Shown one piece after another: positions 59,815 to 64,000 of a stretch of 64,000 nucleotides of DNA (within the stretch, counting starts at the first letter, position 1; each line of letters opens with the position of its first letter). The notes beneath the pieces are model-generated. The model did no database searches. It saw only the letters and a program-made list of their open reading frames with translations, and was not told the origin of the DNA. The translations under genes were made by a program, and so were the position numbers. The DNA is from Amycolatopsis sp. CA-128772 (GTDB lineage: Bacteria; Actinomycetota; Actinomycetes; Mycobacteriales; Pseudonocardiaceae): contig NZ_PPHG01000069.1 of NCBI RefSeq assembly GCF_002904295.1, forward strand, positions 62,001-126,000. Reading direction: 5' to 3'.

Positions 59815-60925
59815 GCTGCGCCCCGTCCACCTCGACGGCTCGCCCGAGGCGCTCGAGACCCTGCAGAACGCCGTCGCCGACGCCCTGGGCGGTGGCCCGG
59901 CGGTGCTGCCGTTCACCGACCCCGCGCTGCGCGACGCCATGGCGCCGGCCGAGCCCGCCGAGCCGGGCACCGCCGTGGTCATCGCCACGTCGGGCTCGAC
60001 CGGCGCGCCCAAGGGCGTGCTGCTGTCGGCCCGCGCGCTGACCGCGTCGGCCGAGGCCACGCACGCGCGGCTCGGCGGGCCGGGCCACTGGCTGCTGGCC
60101 ACCCCGGCGCACTACATCGGCGGGCTGCAGGTGCTGGTCCGCTCGCTGCTGGCCGGGACGACCCCGGCCCTGCTGACCGGCACCGGCTTCCGCCCGGACG
60201 ACTTCGCGGCCGCGGCGGCCCGGCTGACCGGCAGCCCGCGGTACACGGCGCTGGTGCCGACCCAGCTGGTCCGCCTGCTCGACGACGGCGGTGCGGGCCT
60301 GGCCGCGGCGAAGACGTTCGACGCCATCGTGGTCGGCGCCGCGGCGACGTCCGCGGGCCTGCGGGAGCGCGCCGCCGACGCCGGCGTCCGGATCGTGCCC
60401 GCCTACGGCATGAGCGAGACGGCGAGCGGCTGCGTCTACGACGGCCTTCCCCTCGACGGCGTCCGCGTCGACGTCTCGGGTGACCGGATCCGCATCGCCG
60501 GAGACGTCCTCGCGCACGGCTACCGGCGGCAGCCGGACCTGACCGCGGAGGCGTTCTCCGGGGGCTGGTTCACCACGTCCGACCGCGGGATCCGGCACGA
60601 CGACGGCCGCATCGAGGTGCTCGGCCGGGCCGACGACATGATCAACACCGGTGGCGTGAAGGTCTCGGCGAACGCGATCGAGCGCTGCCTGTGCGCACAG
60701 CCCGGGGTGCGTGACGCGTGCGTCGTCGGCCTGCCGGACCCGGAGTGGGGCGAAACCGTCGTCGCGCTGGTCGTCCCGGACGGGGACCACGGCGACCTGC
60801 GGGCGGCGGTCCGGGCGGAACTCGGCGCGGCGGCGACCCCCAAGCGCATCGAATTCGCCACGGAACTGCCCCTGCGCGGCCCGGGAAAGATCGACCGGAA
60901 GGCGGTCGAACTCCGTCTTCAGTAG
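59804..60925 (+). CDS. menE: o-Succinylbenzoate-CoA ligase, probable ATT start
   Basis: About 373 residues. It is an AMP-binding enzyme with the P-loop VIATSGSTGAPKG, the core YGMSETASGCVYDGLPL, and TTSDRGIRHDDGRIEVLGRA and GKIDRKAVEL near the end. It activates o-succinylbenzoate for MenB. No ATG, GTG or TTG lies at the expected N-terminus; the coding-like stretch ELRPVHLDGSPEAL extends upstream to an ATT at 59804, inside the 3' end of menB, 8 nt after AAGGA. CTG at 59816 is the alternative; GTG at 59903 would remove about 33 residues of apparently coding sequence. Function is secure, the start is not. Confidence 0.85.
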   Translation: MTTELRPVHLDGSPEALETLQNAVADALGGGPAVLPFTDPALRDAMAPAEPAEPGTAVVIATSGSTGAPKGVLLSARALTASAEATHARLGGPGHWLLATPAHYIGGLQVLVRSLLAGTTPALLTGTGFRPDDFAAAAARLTGSPRYTALVPTQLVRLLDDGGAGLAAAKTFDAIVVGAAATSAGLRERAADAGVRIVPAYGMSETASGCVYDGLPLDGVRVDVSGDRIRIAGDVLAHGYRRQPDLTAEAFSGGWFTTSDRGIRHDDGRIEVLGRADDMINTGGVKVSANAIERCLCAQPGVRDACVVGLPDPEWGETVVALVVPDGDHGDLRAAVRAELGAAATPKRIEFATELPLRGPGKIDRKAVELRLQ

Positions 60926-60954
60926 CGTTTGCGCGGCTGAATGGCGGTACTTCG

Positions 60955-60984
60955 TTGACACGCACAGGGTGCGCCCGCTTGGCT
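60955..60984 (+). promoter_or_regulatory. Candidate promoter of small secreted peptide
   Basis: A consensus -35 TTGACA (60955-60960) and TTGGCT (60979-60984) are 18 bp apart. Transcription would start near 60991, at the ATG of the peptide gene (60992), and no ribosome-binding site is present, suggesting a leaderless message. The -10 is weak. Confidence 0.35.
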
Positions 60985-60991
60985 ACTCACC

Positions 60992-61129
60992 ATGACGCGC
61001 TGGATCAGAATCGCCTTCGCCGCCACCGCCGTCACGCTGGGCGTTCTCCTGCCCGCGAGCGCGGCTCTCGCCGACAGCGTCGACCCCAACAGCGGGTCGC
61101 TCGTCTGGCAGCTGCCCACCTCCGACTGA
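60992..61129 (+). CDS. Small secreted peptide of 45 residues
   Basis: ATG at 60992 encodes a protein with a canonical signal peptide: MTRWIRIAF, a hydrophobic core (AATAVTLGVLLPASA) and a likely cleavage after ALA. The mature part would be about 18 residues, starting DSVDPNSGSL and ending VWQLPTSD, acidic and without Cys. I do not recognise it. It lies between menE and menA on their strand but has its own candidate promoter. High GC3 codon use agrees with translation. It could be a secreted signal or a small cell-envelope factor; that is speculation. Confidence 0.55.
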   Translation: MTRWIRIAFAATAVTLGVLLPASAALADSVDPNSGSLVWQLPTSD

Positions 61130-61178
61130 GTACCCGGGTTCCCGCTCGGCTTTGATCGTCATGGCGTTGAATGGCGCC

Positions 61179-62051
61179 ATGGCGAGTGTGAGCGAGTGGA
61201 TCGAAGGGGCCCGGCCGCGGACGCTGCCCAACGCGGTGGCGCCGGTGGTGGCGGGAGTCGGCGCGGCGATCGCGCTGGACGCGTTCTCCTGGTGGCGTTC
61301 GGTGCTGGCGCTGCTGGTCTCCCTCTCGCTGATCGTCGGCGTCAACTACGCCAACGACTACTCCGACGGTATCCGCGGCACGGACGAGAACCGCGTCGGC
61401 CCGCTCCGGCTGGTCGGTTCCGGCGTCGCCGCCCCGAAGGCCGTGCTGACCGCCGCGCTGATCTCCCTGGGCCTGGCCGGGGTGCTGGGGCTGGTCCTGG
61501 TGGCCGTCAGCGGGCACTGGTGGCTGCTGGGGATGGGCGCGCTGTGCATCCTCGGCGCGTGGTTCTACACCGGCGGCAAGAAGCCCTACGGCTACTACGG
61601 CTTCGGCGAGATCGCCGTGTTCGTGTTCTTCGGCCTGGCCGGCGTGCTCGGCACGGTGTACGTCCAGGCGGGCCGGATCAGCTGGGCGGCGCTGGCGTGC
61701 GCGGTCGCGGTCGGCTGCTTCTCGACGGCGGTCCTGACGGCCAACAACCTGCGTGACATCCCCACGGACGTCGAGGCCGGCAAGCGCACCCTGGCGACCC
61801 GCCTGGGCGACCAGGGCACGCGGCGGCTCTACTTGGCGCTGATCGCCGTGCCGTACGTGCTCAGCGGCGTCCTGCAGTTCACCACGCACTCGCTCGCCGC
61901 GCTCACGGTGCTGAGCGCCGCCCTGCTGCCCCAGTCCGTCAAGGCGATCCTGCGGAACGCGACCGGCCGCGACCTCATCCCGGCCCTGCGCGACACCGGG
62001 CTCGCGATGCTCGCCTGGGCGGTGCTGGCCGCCGTCGGCCTCAACCTCTAG
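61179..62051 (+). CDS. menA: 1,4-dihydroxy-2-naphthoate polyprenyltransferase
   Basis: About 290 residues with eight to nine transmembrane helices of the UbiA fold. The first Asp motif is VNYANDYSDGIRGTDENRVG and the second NNLRDIPTDVEAGKRTLATR, typical of MenA. It transfers a polyprenyl chain to dihydroxynaphthoate in the membrane. The start encodes MASVSEWIEGARPRTLPN at 61179; ATG at 61161 and TTG at 61152 are in frame, and none has a clear ribosome-binding site. It converges on the cysteine-metabolism gene, the two stop codons overlapping in CTAG. Confidence 0.92.
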   Translation: MASVSEWIEGARPRTLPNAVAPVVAGVGAAIALDAFSWWRSVLALLVSLSLIVGVNYANDYSDGIRGTDENRVGPLRLVGSGVAAPKAVLTAALISLGLAGVLGLVLVAVSGHWWLLGMGALCILGAWFYTGGKKPYGYYGFGEIAVFVFFGLAGVLGTVYVQAGRISWAALACAVAVGCFSTAVLTANNLRDIPTDVEAGKRTLATRLGDQGTRRLYLALIAVPYVLSGVLQFTTHSLAALTVLSAALLPQSVKAILRNATGRDLIPALRDTGLAMLAWAVLAAVGLNL

Positions 62052-63127
62052 CGCTCCGGGAACTTCCCGGTGGCCAGGAACTCCTCGAACAACGCGGTGT
62101 GCGGCGCCAGGTCCAAGTCCTGCTGGGCCAGCCACTCGTCGTTGTAGTAGGTGTGCGCGTACCGCTCGCCGCCGTCGCACAGCAGGGTCACGACGCTGCC
62201 CGCCTGGCCGTCCTCGACCATCCGGGAAATCAGCCGGAACGCGCCGTAGAGGTTGGTGCCGGTCGAGCCGCCCGCCCAGTGCCCGGTCCGCTCGCGCAGC
62301 AGCCGGATGGCCGCCAGGGAGCCGGCGTCGGGGATCTGGAACATCTCGTCGATGACGCCGGGGACGAACGACGGCTCGCAGCGCGGCCGCCCGATGCCCT
62401 CGATCCGCGACGGCATGCCGGTCCCGTAGTCCAGCGCGCCGGTCTCCCACGCGCCGTAGAACGAGGAGTTCTCCGGGTCGACGACGCAGACCTTCGTGGT
62501 GTGCCGCTTGTAGCGCACGTACCGGCCGAAGGTCGCGCTCGTGCCGCCGGTGCCCGCGCCGACGACGATCCACTTCGGGATCGGGTGGCGCTCCGAGCGC
62601 ATCTGCGCGAACACCGACTCGGCGATGTTGTTGTTGCCGCGCCAGTCCGTCGCGCGCTCGGCGTAGGTGAACTGGTCGAGGTAGTGGCCGCCGCACTCGG
62701 CCGCGAGCCGCTCCGCCTCCGGGTACATCGCCGGGGCCTCGTCGACGAAGTGGCACTCGCCGCCGTAGAACTCGATGAGCGCGACCTTCTCCTTCGACGT
62801 GCGCCGCGGCACGACGGTGATGAAGCGCAGCCCGAGCATCCGGGCGAAGTAGGCCTCGGACACCGCGGTCGACCCGCTGGAGGCCTCGACGAGCACGGTG
62901 TCCGGCCCGATCTGGCCGTTGACCAGGCCGTAGAGGAACAGCGACCGGGCCAGCCGGTGCTTCAGCGAGCCGGTCGGGTGGACCGACTCGTCCTTGAGGT
63001 AGAGGTCGATGCCCCACTCCGGGGGCAGCGGGAAGACGTGCAGGTGCGTGTCGGCGCTGCGGTTGGCGTCGGCCTCGATGATCCGGACGGCCTCGCGGAC
63101 CCAGCTGCGGCTGTGCAGCCGGCTCAC
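62048..63127 (-). CDS. cds1: PLP-dependent L-cysteine desulfhydrase/synthase-like (Cds1)
   Basis: A 359-residue fold-type II PLP enzyme. The PLP Lys is in VHPTGSLKHRLARSLFL (S-x-K region); the phosphate loop is GAGTGGTSATFGRYVR, and VLVEASSGSTAVSEAYFARM is the substrate loop. It is very like Rv3684 (Cds1) of M. tuberculosis, which degrades cysteine to H2S, pyruvate and ammonia and supports respiration. A cysteine synthase role is possible. The GTG start at 63127 overlaps the DUF4229 gene stop (GTGA). Confidence 0.85.
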   Translation of the reverse strand: MSRLHSRSWVREAVRIIEADANRSADTHLHVFPLPPEWGIDLYLKDESVHPTGSLKHRLARSLFLYGLVNGQIGPDTVLVEASSGSTAVSEAYFARMLGLRFITVVPRRTSKEKVALIEFYGGECHFVDEAPAMYPEAERLAAECGGHYLDQFTYAERATDWRGNNNIAESVFAQMRSERHPIPKWIVVGAGTGGTSATFGRYVRYKRHTTKVCVVDPENSSFYGAWETGALDYGTGMPSRIEGIGRPRCEPSFVPGVIDEMFQIPDAGSLAAIRLLRERTGHWAGGSTGTNLYGAFRLISRMVEDGQAGSVVTLLCDGGERYAHTYYNDEWLAQQDLDLAPHTALFEEFLATGKFPER

Positions 63128-63411
63128 TCCGGCTGCCCGGCGCCGTCGCCCCGCAGCTGCGCGCGCAGCTCGGCCCGGGCGCGGGCCCGCTTCTCGTTGC
63201 GCTTCGCCAGCCCGGCGGTCACGCGCGCGTTCAGCGGGCGGAACAGCAGCAGGCCCAGCGGCAGCCCGACGACCAGGCCGATGACCAGGGCGACCAGCAG
63301 CGGCACCCCGGCCAGGGACAGCGCCCAGGCGATCACCGCGACCAGCACGAACCGCGCCAGCAGGTACAGCGTCAGATCCCGGGGCAGGTGGCCGGCCTTC
63401 ACGTCGCTCAC
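63124..63411 (-). CDS. DUF4229-family membrane protein
   Basis: A 95-residue protein with two transmembrane helices (LLARFVLVAVIAWALSLAG and PLLVALVIGLVVGLPLGLLL) and a basic, Arg-rich C-terminal tail (KRNEKRARARAELRAQLRG). It fits DUF4229, a small actinobacterial membrane family of unknown function. It is coupled by GTGA overlap to the cysteine desulfhydrase-like gene and lies 11 bp downstream of an Lrp/AsnC gene, so the three are probably one operon. Confidence 0.8.
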   Translation of the reverse strand: MSDVKAGHLPRDLTLYLLARFVLVAVIAWALSLAGVPLLVALVIGLVVGLPLGLLLFRPLNARVTAGLAKRNEKRARARAELRAQLRGDGAGQPE

Positions 63412-63422
63412 ATCAACGCAGG

Positions 63423-63896
63423 CTACGCCCCGCCCGGCCGGTCCTTCTGCAGGCCCGCGTTGTTCGGGCGGCCCTCGAAGCGCGTCGAGAGCACGACGGT
63501 GGTGTTCGTGCGCCCGACGCCGGGGATGCGGCGGAGCCGGCCGAGCGTGCGCTCCAGCTCGTCGACGGTCGACACGCGCACCTTGACGACGAAGGCCTCG
63601 TCCCCCGCCACCGCGTAGCAGCTCTCGACCTCGTCGAGCTCGGCGAGCGCATCGGCGACATCGTCCTCCGTCGCGGTGTCGGTCGGGTGGATGCTGACGA
63701 GGGCCGTGACGCCGAGGCCGACCGAGCTCGGGTCGACGACCGCGTGGTAGCCGGTGATCACGCCGGCGGCTTCCAGCTTGCCCACCCGTTCGTGCACCGA
63801 AGACGCGGAGAGCCCGACGGCCCGCCCGAGGTCGGCGTAAGTGGCCCGTCCGTTGATGCGCAACGCTGCGATGATCTTCCGGTCCAACTGATCCAC
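63423..63896 (-). CDS. Lrp/AsnC-family transcriptional regulator
   Basis: About 157 residues. The winged helix reads QLDRKIIAALRINGRATYAD, then LGRAVGLSASSVHERVGKLE. The RAM domain has YHAVVDPSSVGLGVTALVSI, VESCYAVAGDEAFVVKVRV and RTNTTVVLSTRFEGRP. The operon with a cysteine-degrading enzyme suggests it senses cysteine or a related amino acid, as some Lrp members do (DecR/CyuR). The GTG at 63896 places the helix at residue 3; GTG at 63905 is an alternative, and the frame runs to 63944. The last 104 bp of the window (63897-64000) show no gene. Confidence 0.85.
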   Translation of the reverse strand: MDQLDRKIIAALRINGRATYADLGRAVGLSASSVHERVGKLEAAGVITGYHAVVDPSSVGLGVTALVSIHPTDTATEDDVADALAELDEVESCYAVAGDEAFVVKVRVSTVDELERTLGRLRRIPGVGRTNTTVVLSTRFEGRPNNAGLQKDRPGGA

Positions 63897-64000
63897 GGGG
63901 ATCACTCTATGCGGTTGGACAATCCCCCATTGGCACCACGCCACGCCGCCGCCGACCGGCCCGGGTGGTGTCTCCGCACGTCAGCTCACCGGACGGTAGT

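Overview
The window comes from a high-GC actinomycete. Gene content (complete 14-gene nuo operon, menaquinone pathway, mycothiol-dependent enzyme, ESX/type VII-type PE-, PPE-, DUF3558- and EspG-like proteins, DUF4229 and DUF3592 proteins) fits the Pseudonocardiaceae, most likely Amycolatopsis or a close relative. That is an inference from gene content; no 16S rRNA is present. No rRNA, tRNA, CRISPR array, insertion sequence or prophage was found.

Region A (1-19217) is an exopolysaccharide locus, almost all on the minus strand. In transcription order it encodes: an AlgD-like sugar-nucleotide dehydrogenase; a GT4 glycosyltransferase; two tandem Wzz-type chain-length proteins with apparently degenerate kinase domains; an asparagine-synthase-like amidotransferase; a two-domain (MDR + Gfo/Idh/MocA) oxidoreductase; a small Ala/Arg/Val repeat ORF; a heparinase II/III-like protein; a beta-helix lipoprotein; a Wzy/WaaL-type membrane polymerase or ligase; a second GT4; and a PAP2 phosphatase. 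Most neighbours share 4-bp GTGA/ATGA stop-start overlaps. A paralogous beta-helix gene, cut by the window edge, converges on the far end. Together these suggest a secreted, uronate-containing and possibly amidated polysaccharide with its own tailoring or lytic enzymes.

Region B (19218-26852) holds a secreted GH75 chitosanase with a palindromic operator, a polysaccharide deacetylase-like protein, a dimethylargininase-like enzyme divergent from an Lrp/AsnC regulator, a remnant of a DHFR/RibD-type gene, an enoyl-CoA hydratase-family protein, and korAB (2-oxoacid:ferredoxin oxidoreductase).

Region C (26853-32607) holds a sunset-domain membrane protein, a long-chain polyprenyl diphosphate synthase (probable menaquinone tail) and a four-gene ESX-accessory operon (PE-like, DUF3558 lipoprotein, PPE-like, EspG-like) with lower and less biased GC use in its middle. 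A strong hairpin separates it from nuoN.

Region D (32618-48668) is nuoABCDEFGHIJKLMN on the minus strand, preceded by a candidate promoter and two Rex-type operators (TGTGAA-N4-TTCACA), so complex I synthesis is probably coupled to the NADH/NAD+ ratio.

Region E (48871-63896) is the menaquinone region: menJ, menG, two GT4 mannosyltransferase-like genes, IMPase, GNAT, DUF3592, an M1 peptidase, menD divergent from menB-menE, a 45-residue secreted peptide gene, menA, then a cysteine desulfhydrase/synthase-like gene, DUF4229 and a second Lrp/AsnC regulator. menC and menF are not in the window. Regions C to E link ferredoxin reduction, complex I and its quinone: most of one respiratory module lies within about 40 kb.
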